From Theristus sp. LFF4_11 (lineage: Eukaryota; Nematoda; Chromadorea; Monhysterida; Xyalidae), in NCBI GenBank assembly GCA_030248135.1, contig JASANC010003433.1, positions 62,001 to 126,000 of the forward strand: a stretch of 64,000 nt of DNA, given 5' to 3'. A program made the position numbers and the translations under genes. Shown here piece after piece: positions 1 through 11,800 of this stretch. Position 1 is the first letter of the stretch. Each line of letters starts with the position of its first letter. The notes below the pieces were generated by a model. The model worked only from the letters and a program-made list of their open reading frames with translations. It was not told where the DNA came from and did not search any database.

Positions 1-559
1 ATTCATGAGAATTTTTTACTCTCTATGTTCTGTAAAAGTCCTAATCATCATCATTCTTATGCAATGAAAACAATCGACAACTTTGATTTGGCTGTTGCTG
101 CTGTTTGCCATCTATTATCTTTTTTATTAAACGGGCCACAATCAATATGCGTTTGCACGCAAAGATAGACAAAATTTTTTATGGCTGTGCGGCAATTTGA
201 AATCACCGTAACTTGACGTATTCTGTCGGCAGATTCGTGCAAAAAAATTGGGGAAAAAGCTAATCAGAATCTTTCCTCACTAAATAATTTTATTTTATAT
301 AGTATTCGAACTACGTTCGGGCGCGACACATCTTTTCAGCTGTGCGGCTTTTCCACACATCATTCAACATTACGCCGCCTCCTTTACACGAAAAGATAGA
401 ACTTCAATCGAATTACAATAGCTAACAAGAAGTAATTAATTGTTTCTGAACAAAAAATAGACTGTAGTTCCACAAGATATAGATTGCAGCATCAACAAAG
501 ATGTGGCCATGATCGACGGCGAAGCAGTGGAACGGTCCACATAAAATCGATCAATTTTT

Positions 560-1660
560 TAACGAGAGTAACAGTTGAATGATTCTGATCAGAAGAGGTT
601 TTTTAAATATTTTGGACGGGAATTTTAAACGAAGCAGTTGGGTGTTGCTGATCAAAAATTGTTTTATCATACTTTTAACCGTCATGACAGTAAAATGCAA
701 CTCACTAAGAAGCTTAAAAGATTGCTTTTTGAACGGGATAGCTGTTGCTGATCATACAAGATTGTTTTTATTATACTGAACAGAAATGACAGCGAAATGC
801 AGCTGAATGAACCAGGTTGCTTTCAATTTTTTTAAATATTTTAAACCGGTATCAGCTGATTGTTGCTGATCAAACGACATGTTTTTTTAAATTTTTTTGA
901 ACAGGAATAGCAAAGATTGATTTTGATGCTTTGAGCGGGAATGACTGTTAGTTGTCGCTCATCATCAAAAGATTGTTTTTTGATACCTTAAACGGGAATG
1001 ATTTTTTAATATTTTGAACGGGAAAAGCATTTGAGTGTTGCTGATCAAAGATTATTTTATTATACTTTTAACGGTCATGACAGTGAAATGAAACTGACTA
1101 AAAAGATTGAAAGATTTCTGCTGATTTTGAACGGGATTTCAAAAAGATTTTGAACATGATAGTTGTTGCTGATCATAATACAAGATTGTTTTTGTTATAC
1201 TAAAAAGAAATGAAAGCGAAATGCAGCTGACTAAAACAGATTGCTTTTAGTTTTTTAAATATTTTAAACCGGTATCGGTTGATTGTTCCAGATCAAACGA
1301 CGTTTTTTTTTAATTTTTTTGATTAGGAATGGTAGTTGAACGACATTTGACGACATGGAAAAGCTAACAAAATGAGATTGATTTTTGATATTTTGAGGGA
1401 ATGGCTGTTAATTGTCGCTGATCAAAGAACATTTTTGATACTTTAAACGGGAATGACAGTGGAATACAAAAAAGAATGAAACTACAATTAAGCGATATTG
1501 AAGAAGGTAACAAATCAGAGTTTATCTTGATACTTTAAATGGCAGTTGTTTGTTGCTGATTAAAAAAGATTGTTTTTCATATTTTGAATGGCAATGCAGT
1601 TATGATTGTGTTGCTACTGTTGCTTGCAGATCAAAGAATATTTACGCTGAATTAAAAAAA
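560..1660. repeat. Degenerate ~390-bp tandem repeat
   Basis: The block starting near 637 (TGTTGCTGATCAAA followed by TTTTATCATACTTTTAAC) recurs about 391 bp later near 1028 with the same order of sub-blocks: CATGACAGT, CAACTCACTAA or AAACTGACTAA, GAACGGGAT, TTAAATATTTTAAACCGGTA. Shorter copies of the TTGCTGATCAAA...AACGGGAATG unit continue to about 1640. Copies differ by substitutions and small indels, so it is old. Confidence 0.75.
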
Positions 1661-3327
1661 CAGCGGTTCTCATCAAAATGATTGGCAAGTTGAAAAATAG
1701 TATCTGTGGCTCTGAATGATGCTGAAACAGCATTAACCAAACCACATAGTAATAAGTGATACGGTGACTAAATCAGGTTACGATTGAATCAACAGCAATA
1801 AAATCAGCAAAATCACATACTTGACAAAAAACACTGTTTTCAAAAAACTGAAATGCTATGATTTTCAAAAAGTAGAAGCATCGACAGATACGAGTTCTTT
1901 AAAAATGAACGTTCATTTCTATGGTAAATCAACAACAGTCGGTTGAAGCAGCTCAAAATCAAAATGCACTGCATTTTTAGTCCGGATCGTGGGCATAGGT
2001 CAAAAAGCGAAAATCCACTCAAAAATAATAATTGCAGTTATCAGCTAACCGTGCCGTAGGCACGGGTCAATTTGCTAGTCATCCAATAAATCATATACAG
2101 TTAGAGTTGGAAAAATAACGTTTTTTCAAATCGTGGTAAAAAAATGAAAGCCAAAAGTTGACTGACAAAGGTCGACTGTGCTGTGACTACTCATAATTGG
2201 GGTAAATCGGTAAAACCTGGTTGATGATGCCTCTGTGCCTGTTCCGACCAAACCGAACTGCGGTCATGCGGGCCAGTTTTATAAAACTTAGCAATGCCTG
2301 GTTAGGCTGGCCTGTTGGATTTGAATGGAACAGGCACAACAGGCTCCCGAGTCCCGTGTAGGGTTAGGGGAAAAATTCGGATTTTTTTAAAAATTGATTA
2401 ATTTTTTTTTGATTTTTTTTACAAGTTAAATTCGTTCAAAGCGTCTCGTCGAGCTGAGTTCAGCTAGATTATTTTCAGAACGATCCGGAAAACTATAAGA
2501 GCGAAACTCGTGTTTTATTGAAATTATGTCCATTTCATAGAGGGAAAGTTGGATTTTCAACAGTAAAACAGGACAATTTTTGACGTGTACTTGAATATTG
2601 AACCGTTCTTAGTTGTTCCTCTTTAGAAAATTACCAAAATTTGACTGTGTTCAAAAATTCCTGTTTGCTGTAGCTAAGTCGGCAACCCCTCCTGTCGACC
2701 CGGTCGCCCTCCCCCCAAGACACGGTTCAACCAGCCATGCTATCTGCCACATGATGGCGAGAGCCCACTCTTCAAATCATCGTATCGAAAACACGTACCA
2801 TGATTTCGCGATCACGTTGCGGGCAACTGACAGACGCAAGTTTAACACGTTAGTTTAGCTCAGCACGCAAGTTTTAACATGTGGCCATGTTATCGGGTAT
2901 CTGAAAAACGGTCGTGTGATCTGGTATTAACCAACACCTCCGCTCCAATTGTTTAACAATATATCGCACAACTCCATTGTAGACCTATAACATACGCCAA
3001 TCAACAAGATATCATGTTCATGGCCTACCGACTGAAAAACATGTTCTAAGTTGCAACAAAACGATTTCTGAAACGATATTTCAATTCAGTTAAGTCATTT
3101 CAACGCAAAAAATAGACCCTAGAAGTCATCCAAATTGAAAACCATGGAGCACGTCGGTCAAAATGACCAAAAAATGACATTTACCTAAGCACACAAAGAA
3201 GTTGGGAAGAACATTTGGCTTTGCCTACATTACTAAACCAAAGCCAAGTTTACAATCTGTTTTGTTGTTTAGTTCGGTTTCAATGAAGTCGTTGTAGGTT
3301 CCTAATCCCACCCCATCTTATCTAGGA

Positions 3328-3425
3328 GGGGTGGGGGCCCCTCCCCACCCCCCGGGGTTTTTAAAAAGGAAAGGCTGGGGCGGTTGGGGGGGGGGAACGG
3401 GGGAGGCCCCCCGCGGGGGGGAACA
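3328..3425. other. G/C homopolymer patch, probable low-quality sequence
   Basis: Runs of G and C up to ten bases (GGGGGGGGGG near 3388) alternate with few other bases, in an otherwise AT-rich flank. This is typical of consensus error or a gap-edge artefact. No feature should be called through it. Confidence 0.6.
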
Positions 3426-3581
3426 TTTGGTTTGAACTTTCAAAAAATTATGCCATAAATCGAATTTTCAGAGCGAAGTAGAAAAAAAAGTTTTCAATTT
3501 TTTTAAAGTTAAAAAAATCCAAATTTAAAAAAAACCGAATAAAATTTTTTTTTCAAAGCCCTTTCAAAGTCCCGTGCATGT

Positions 3582-3595
3582 GTGTTTTTTTTCAG
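3582..3595 (+). promoter_or_regulatory. Splice-acceptor-like site upstream of the first coding exon
   Basis: A poly-T tract followed by TTTTTTCAG ends at 3595, 72 bases before the ATG at 3668, and the reading frame between is open. This suggests that the first coding exon begins here, either after a 5'UTR/coding intron or as a trans-splice acceptor. Sequence alone cannot distinguish the two. Confidence 0.5.
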
Positions 3596-3667
3596 CAAAC
3601 AGAAACACAGAATAAACATAAATTTAAGCGATTGCAAAGAAGAACAAACGAAATCATTCAAAAAATC

Positions 3668-5828
3668 ATGGCCACTGCGACGACGACGACGACGATCGCC
3701 GTGTCAGTCGTCGGCAGTGTGCCACTGCTGTTGGACGAGCAAACAGATCGATCCGCCGTTGAAAAACAAACGGAAAGCAGCGGGAAATTGCTGCAAAACA
3801 CCGATCAGTGCGGGAAATTCGACAGGAATCCGACACCAGCTGCCGCGAAGCTATCGCCGCAGCGATCTGCCCTATTCTACTGTCCGAACAACGACACTTT
3901 CTTGACGCTAGTTGGCAAAATTGACGAAAACTCACCGCAAAACCGTTGTTGCCACGAGTTGATTCAAGTTGACGCGTCGTTTGAGTCGGAAACAGCTCCA
4001 AGTCGACAGCGATTGCTGGTGGAGAATGAAGATGATGGTCGGTCGTTTTGTTATTGTTGTGAGAGTTTGTTTGTTGTTGTTATTTGCAGCTAATTTACGA
4101 AAAAAACTTTTTGGCACAATATTTCCAATTGAAGTGCACTCGAAGGGCGAATCAGCGCGATTTCCCGATAGCAATTTATCGTTTCTTCTTGGTCACCGAT
4201 CGATCCACAGAATAATCTACCCGATCGGTCACCGTGCGGCGTGCACTACAGAATACAACTGACTGATCTACCAAAACTGTGCTCGCACCCAGTTTCAGCC
4301 GCCGACTCACCGTCGTCGTGCCTCGCTGCGTACGATGCCACCTCAGACACACTCGTCCTCACCGACGGCCGTGTGCTCTCGTCGCGACGCTCGCTGCAGA
4401 GCACGTTCCTCGTGAAAACCGCCTTGCATCTGCGGCCGTCCGACAAAGCGTCGAAAGAGAAACCGAAAACCGCAGTTGATGAGCGGATGACGTCGGAGTC
4501 GAGTCTAGAGACCGACTGCCGGGTGCTGATTGAACTCACGTTCAATGAGGTATAGTCGAACTCTATAACATATCCAGCAGGCTGATTGGCTGGTGGTCAC
4601 GTGATGCATGGATTCTATAAAAAACCAAACTCCACCTCCACAGCAATGAATGCACAGTCCATCAACCAATCGGCTGGTTGGATATGTTTTTGTGTTAGAT
4701 GATACTGTGTATGATTTATTGGATGGTGATTTTTGCAATGTCGATGAAAACTGTTTCGTTTCGTCACACGCGCGCGAGCGCACTCCGCTGTGCAGCAGAT
4801 CAGCGTGTTTCATTTGCATGCGGTGGAACTAAATTTGTAGACAATCAACTGATTGGCTGCTTTTGAACTGGGCTCACCGCTCTCTGACTGAAACAGCTCG
4901 ATGTACCAAATCTGCGTGCCGAATTCAAATGCACCAGTTTGTATATGTTTTCTAGTTGTTGTAGCCTCCGAATTAAACTCTGGAGCTCTGTTTTTGGCAC
5001 TTAATGACGATAATAAAAGTTTTCGTGGGGAACTCTACTGAGAACTCGCAAGTCGCAAGTCTGACAGTGGGTCATATTCGCGCCAGTACTTTGCATTTCT
5101 TAAACTAAACTTGCAAAACTAAACTGCAAACTGCGTGTTTTTCAGGCGGTAAAGCTGCTCGATTATTTGCACGCGGCACGTAGCACACTGGAAACACAGG
5201 AGGCTGAATTAGCAGTGACGGCGGGCGACATCAAGGAGCAGCTGACGAACAAGTTGGACGAATTGATGCACGAGATCGACAACAACGCCACCAACGTCAC
5301 CGTGGACCATGCGGCTAGTGCACCGGTTGGTGGCGTGAAATGAACGTTTGATGAAAGCTGATTGGCCGCTTTTTAATAGTGTTGATTAGTTTCAAACGGC
5401 TGATTGGTTGTTTCTCACATTTTTTATGTCAGTCAATTTAATGTTGTGGTTGACAGGGTGGATACAGTAGTTTTGTTTTGAATTCGAAGTAGTAGTATAT
5501 TTTGTCCGTTTGATTGTTGTTCTCAATATTAAACAATGAAATGCTCAACCGATTATAGGCTCTTTCAACCTGAGAAAACCCACACAACCCAAATAAACCA
5601 GCAAACGCGCTGAATTTGTTCCCCCCGTTCTCCAGCACGAAACACTGATTATCAACGGCGACCAGCGACGCCTGCAAGCGCTGTTCTCGCATCTGCTCGT
5701 CGCGCGGCGTTACAATCCGTCGAGCGCGAACGTCACCGATGGTGGGGCGACGCTGGCGTTGTTGGCTGCGTTGAGTGAACGGGTGCAGTTGTGGCGCGCA
5801 CAGCCGTTCGAGTTGATGAACGACGCTG
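3668..5828 (+). CDS. BIRC6: BIRC6 exons 1-4: N-terminal beta-propeller, first part
   Basis: Exons: 1 at 3668-4037 (3' end uncertain), 2 at about 4172 or 4211 to 4549, 3 at 5146-5325, 4 at 5636-5828. Exon 1 opens with a Thr-rich run encoded by an ACG repeat. It contains a blade-like segment (FLTLVGKIDEN) resembling the first propeller strands of human BIRC6. Exon 2 holds YDATSDTLVLTDGRVLSSRR, comparable to the human segment before the LLLDTALQ strand. Exon 3 is helical (AVKLLDYLHAARSTLE). Exon 4 continues with HETLIINGDQRRLQALFSHL. Exons 2 to 4 are phase 0-0-1. The exon 1/exon 2 junction does not close cleanly: the donor at 4038 leaves one base, whereas the acceptors at 4172 and 4211 want none. 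That junction is a guess; exons 3 and 4 are firm. Confidence 0.75.
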
Positions 5829-8800
5829 GTATGAACTTGCTGACGCTCAAGCTTGCGGCTTGCTGATTTGCTGATGATTGCATACTGATTGGCACAGTCC
5901 TCGGAGACGCACTCTCCCTGAATGAAAGACGAGAGTTGGTGAAGCGGATTTGCTGGGCGAAATGTTTTGGGGTTTTGTTCACTGATGAGGCTGCCCCTCT
6001 TCTGCATATGATGTTGGCCGGGCCGAAATGCAGAGAACCAGCCGATAACTTGGATGATTTGTTCACTTACTGGACGTACTGGCTGTTAGATTGAAATTTG
6101 AAATTCGACACCGCTCACGCACGCTGATTGGCTATGTTGGGGGGGGGGTCGGAGTCGAATCAGAAATCGATCAGTCAACAAAAGGTATCTTTTTCCAGAA
6201 GACGACCAGAGCTGCAATGCGACGACGGCGGGAATTTCGAAAACGGTGATGGCGAGCGAGGCAGCGCGTCGAGTCACGTTCGAGCATTGGCCGCACATGC
6301 ATTATCGGTGAGTGTGGTTTTCAGTTTTGAGTTTAAATATTGAAATTCATCTTTGGATCAAGATCGATGATCAAGACGAAAAGTACTTGTCTGAAGACCA
6401 TTCATTCGACCCGTCCTAAATGACGGTGACCGGAAGTTCACAACGAATGCTCTCATATTCAGCTGGGCGTTACCGAATCAAATGGCCGAGGCCGGCTTCT
6501 ACCATCAGCCGAATGCGTCGTTGGACGATCGTGCGCTGTGCTTCACGTGCAACGTCTGCCTGATATGCTGGGAGCCGAACGATGAACCTTGGTTGGTTTC
6601 GTATTGATGATGTGGCGTGCTTGTTTTCCAACTATTTTGGTCCCTGGCTTATATCACTGGTTCTAGATTCGTTTTTCATCGGTTAGCAGCCAGATAGCAG
6701 TTGCTGGTTAGCTCAATGCTAATAACGCCTATTCATGCAGTTGCGCGCGCTGAAGCGCAGGCGTCAAGCACGTGAAGCTGCAACGTTTCTGCTCTATGAA
6801 TGGTGTAGCGAAGGGACGCCGCGTCACGTGACGCGTCATCGCTTCAAGTGTTCCATGAATGAGGCTTGATCGGCATTCATGAAGCAGTATTTAGTGACGC
6901 ATAGCTGCCCGGCCCGGTTATTAAATACTGCTTCATGAATGCGGCATTTACCAAAGTGAACATTGACATTTACCAAATTTACAATGCTTGTCTCGCGCGG
7001 CAGGTCGGAGCATCAGCATCACTCGCCGGATTGCGTTTTCGTCAGCGGTCATGCGACGCATAACGTTCCGATTGCGACGACCCTCGCAGCGACGCCGGCG
7101 GCGCCGATTTCGTTCGCAGACGCTCGTCAGCCGGCCTCGATTCTGGCACACTCTGCCAATTGCCCTTGGACGGCCGTTGCGAACGCCAATGGACGCATAC
7201 AGCTGTTCAATATGGATCGCGTGCTGCAGGTGTCTGTTGTTTTTGTTCAATTGTTTCTTTTTGTTTTTGTGTTTTAGGTGACTTGATGAAGTTTTTTTTG
7301 ATTTGATTGAGTCCACAGTCGGGCATTGAAAGCCGGTGGAATCGGATAAGGGTCAATGGCATCTTTTGTTGACTGGCAACCAGATTCGATGTCTTATTTG
7401 AACCGAGATGATTGAGACTTTTTCTCTTGACTGGTTGGCTGGTGGGGATTTTAGGCGATGTTTTTAGCCAGGGCTAACCCAGAAAAGCGCACAGAACGCC
7501 GTCGAGTAGGGTGCCCATTGAGTTTCGGCGGGGCTCGATCCCTTGAACGCACAGGAAAGAGTCTAGCGCGCTACCACCAGGCCACGGGGGAAGCTGGTTG
7601 ATTTATTTATCAAGCCAACTTGGTGTTTTGCTGAAAGTCTTGTTACTCTACGCAAAATTGTCAAACAACGTTCTACACAGACGTGCAACAACGAATTCAC
7701 GATCGATCTAACCGACCCGTTCATCGGCATGAAAACCGGCTACACCCGGCGTCAACAGCAGACGTCCCTCTCGATCGTCGGCGATGCTTCGAACGCGAAC
7801 GCACATTCGAACGGCCAGGCGCCTTCGAGCGCGTCCGGCGGCGCGACGACACGACGGCCGCATCGGGTGACTTGGAGCGACGACGCCGCTGCGGAAGCGT
7901 CCACGTTGCTGATCAACGACGCCGCTGTGCACACGCCGCCGCTCGCTGGCGCTGACAATGCAATTGAGATGCTCGAGCATTGTGGTTGGTGGGGAGCAGC
8001 ACGGTTGCTTTCGTGGTTCGAAAGGGGCACATCACTGATGAGGCCACCCTTCTTCTGCATATGATGTGGGTGGGCCAGGTCGAAATGCAGAGAACCGTCG
8101 TGCAAATTGATTGAGTTGATGTTCAATCAGGCTGGGCTGGGCTGCGCGAATTGGTTGACTCATTCATTGCTCAATGAGCTACAACTACAGCTTTTTTGCA
8201 TACCACTTTATAGTGTTTCATTGTAAATGCAAAAAGCATTCGATTTGATACCTTAAATTTAGAACAGAGACAATTTGTTGTTTTTAGGTCGTCCGAAACA
8301 ATCAAGCGAATGTAATGCCGATGACAACACGTCGAAACATGTCCGAACTGCAGGTACGCTAATTCGAGTGAACAATACCGCGTGTATACTATCGACTGAA
8401 CACAAGAGCGAACGTTGTGGTCGACCGTTTTAGCTTAGGTCTCGACACGATTTTGATGGTTGGTGTATAGTGTCGTTGTCAAGGCAGATCAATCTTCAAT
8501 CTTCATTGACAGTCAGGCGCGGAACTGCAAGCAGATTGATCGTTTCAAGACCAAATATCTTAGATACAGTAGAAACTGCAATCCGGGTATACCGAGAGTC
8601 CCGCAATCGAACTGTGCAAAACTAACAAAATTCTTTGATTTTTTGTTGCCAGTAAACAGATGATTTCAATAAACAGTGGAATTGAAAAAAAGTTGCTCCA
8701 AGCTTTTCGTAACCCATTATTGCAGGATCAACGAAATCACCGACAGCCAGCAGCAAATCACCATCACCAAGTGGTGACGATCTTCGCCTGTGGTCGATGT

Positions 8801-11800
8801 GCTGCGTTGGCGCACCGGATGTCGTCTATCAGTCGTTGCACGTTACTTCCGGTTCGGCGATTTTTGTTGAAAATCAATTCGTAAAAGTTATATCTAGTTT
8901 CCAAAATTACAACCACACTTTTCAGTTTCAGTCTCTGAAAAAGAACGGTTTTTTCGTTTTCAGGTCTCTCGTCGACCGCAATAGCGCCAGCACTGATTGT
9001 GGCGGCCGGGGTGCGCGACAGACAGCAGACGCAGTCACAGACGCACAGTAGCACTTTTGCTAGAGCGTCCTCGTTGCCGGCGGCCGCCTCTGAGAACGAC
9101 ACTGAAATTGACGCCTTGAATTCGGTGCGGTTGATTGCAGTGCAGTTGGATTTGTTTTACTTTTTATTATTTTATTTATTTTGGTTATGTGGTTATTCAC
9201 AAGCTGGTCGTATTAAAAAACCGTTTTTTTTCTCAGCTGAACCGGCTCAGTAGCAGCGCGGCCGACAGCGCCGAGAGCATCAGCCAATCATCGCCCAGTG
9301 TTGGCCACGCCCACCACCAGCAACAACAATCAACGTCGTTCAGCGCCTTCCTGTTCGTCTACAAGGTTGAACGTGTGCAATCGTCGCTGTTGAATGGTGG
9401 TGATTGTGCGGAGGCTGCCGAGACGACGACGTCGACGGAGCAAACGACCGGCGTGGCACGACGACATTTGGTTGGGGGGGGGGGGGCACAGGGTCTTGGT
9501 GGTGTTTGAAAGGGGCACAGCACTCTTGAGGACACCTCTCTACTTTAATGCATGGTTGCATCTGGTGTCGGCTGGCCTGAAAAGTGCGGAAAAATTTGGT
9601 GAACGTTGTATAAACGCTGACAGTTATAAATGCGGATGACGACCTCTATTATTGGCATGGTCATCTGTCATGGTTATTGCCGTCATGTGTACCAGGCCAT
9701 TGTGTGTGGTGTGCGACCAACAAGAAATATCAGCAATCCTTCATGCACTTTTTTGGTGAACGTTCCATTTTTTTCATCTAGCAATCAACCGGCCAGCCAC
9801 CGAAACTGCCAAAATCGGCCGAGAAAATTCTGAAATCGACGACGACCACGTCGAAGATCGACGGCGCCACTGCTAACGCGGAGACTGAGCGGAACGAGGA
9901 CGAAGAGACGAATGGACAGAGCGAAACGGCAGCACAGCACGAGAAAACGGAGGGCACCGCTGGAATTGGTGATCTGAAAAACGCAGGTATCGTTTGTGGA
10001 TTTGAATCTGTCCAGCCAGACACGGTGCCATCGCCGCAGATGGAATAGGAGTGTGTTGGCCCTGTGTGTCGGTGGTGCAATGAAATCGTGCTTTTTTCTG
10101 CCCAAGTTTCCAAACACGGACTGTATGATCTGTTTTGTGAGTGTTCTTCATTTTCACAGGCAGAAGGGTGGATACCATTGTACAAGAATTGGGTTTGGGT
10201 AGATTTGGTTTAGTGAAATAAAAAGTGTGGGTCTACCTCGATTAATTTTGTTGTGAGAATCATTAGCTTTTTCCGGGAATTATAAACTTCTTTGCTGAAA
10301 GTTTTTTTCATGACCATTTTCCAGGTGCAACCACAGCAGATGCGCTGCAGAAACAAAAACAAGACCTGCACTCAACTGAGTTCGCAATATCGAATCAACT
10401 GCTGGAACTAGCCGAGAGCACGCCGCATGAGCTCGCTGTGTCGGGTAAAAAAGAGTGAGATCTGCCCCCGGGGAAAGTTTAGGGAGAAAGCCTCAGAGAA
10501 ACACACATCAGGCTGATTAGACATTTCAGTTTTCGTTGTTTTCTATTCGCTGTGAAACGCATCAGCAAATACACGCGCGCTGAATAATATCGTGCGTGTG
10601 CGAGTGTGTTTGAGACGTATTTGCATCACAAGCATCACGTGTTGCGAAAGACCGCACAACCACAACCGTAACACAACAACTTTAACCGACATCAATCAAC
10701 TTTTCAGAGCAACTAAAATCGGACGCCGCCGGCCTCTGGACGGCGCCGCCCGCCACAACAACAGGTGAGAGTGGAGTGACACATTCAGAAAAACACACTC
10801 TTAAAAGATTGTTTTCTTGAAATTGTCAAAACTCATCACTACAACAGGTGACAGGTGAGAAACAGATCAAGAAAAACACACTCTTTTGAAAAGAATGTTT
10901 TCCTAAAATTTCCGAACTGCTCATCACTCACCTAGGACCGTTCGACGTTGCGACGGCGAGCGTCGGTTTGCCTACAAGCGCCTCCACGTACGCGCTATAC
11001 GAGCCGGGCGTGCAGTTGGCGTCGCTCTCCGAGGAGGAGCTGATGTCGATGGACGATGACGCTTGGCTGATGGACGAACCGGGTAGGCTCGCGTGCAGTC
11101 GAAACAGTCGCATGCTGATGACGCTGATGCCACCGTCATTAGTGGCGTGGTCGTGTCGTTGTCACGGAGACGGGTTACAAGCGTACCGTGTCGACGACAC
11201 GAATTTTCATGCGCTCCGGTTTGCGCACTGCTCTGCCGGTATAAGTTTCTTCAAACCTGTCATCATCTTTTGCAGAATACAGAGGGCACGAAATTTTGAA
11301 TTAAAGAAAAATAAACGGTGGTTGGGTCTGGTTGGTGTCAAAGAACCCATCTGCGGCTAAATATGTGTTCTCTCCAACCCGATCCCGTTCTTTTTTCTTT
11401 TGCAGGCTCTGACTTTAAGTCTAGTATTACTGCTGAAAGAGATGACAGGTTTAAAGAAGCACATTGTACACCACACGGCTCTGCGTGGCGCACGATCAGT
11501 GGGGGTTTCTGTTTCTCTCTCTCGGCTCTGGTCTGTTGAAGGCTGCAGTCTACAACTGCGAATAAATTTTCCAAACTAATGACAGAACAAACACACTAAC
11601 CAGTCGACGACACACGACAGGCATGGGCATGGAAATCGACAGCTACGGCACTGTGCTGGTCGGGGCAGCAGGCGGTGCGGGCGCCGGCGCTGACGACGCT
11701 CAACCGACGGCGATCGGAGGCGCAACGGCGGGCGCAGCGGTCGAGAACGACATGCTGCAGTTGACGTACGAGCCGGTGACGGCGAACGTGCTGATCACGC

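Larger units (their letters stand above)
1..3667. other. 5' flank of the gene, no coding evidence
   Basis: AT-rich, with only short ORFs that have no recognisable domain. It contains a degenerate tandem repeat (about 560-1660), a short perfect hairpin at 2049-2065 (CCGTGCC-gta-GGCACGG), a G/C homopolymer patch (3328-3425) and a splice-acceptor-like site just before the first coding exon. No promoter element could be placed with confidence. Confidence 0.6.

Noticed and set aside
8014..8096. Hammerhead ribozyme
   Set aside because: CTGATGAG and GAAA boxes occur, but I cannot form stems I, II and III together with a cleavage site; kept only as a structured repeat.
11406..11448. Possible microexon between exons 16 and 17
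   Set aside because: Has AG and GT flanks and an open frame, but its length (43 nt) breaks phase with exon 17, whereas exon 16 joins exon 17 directly in frame.
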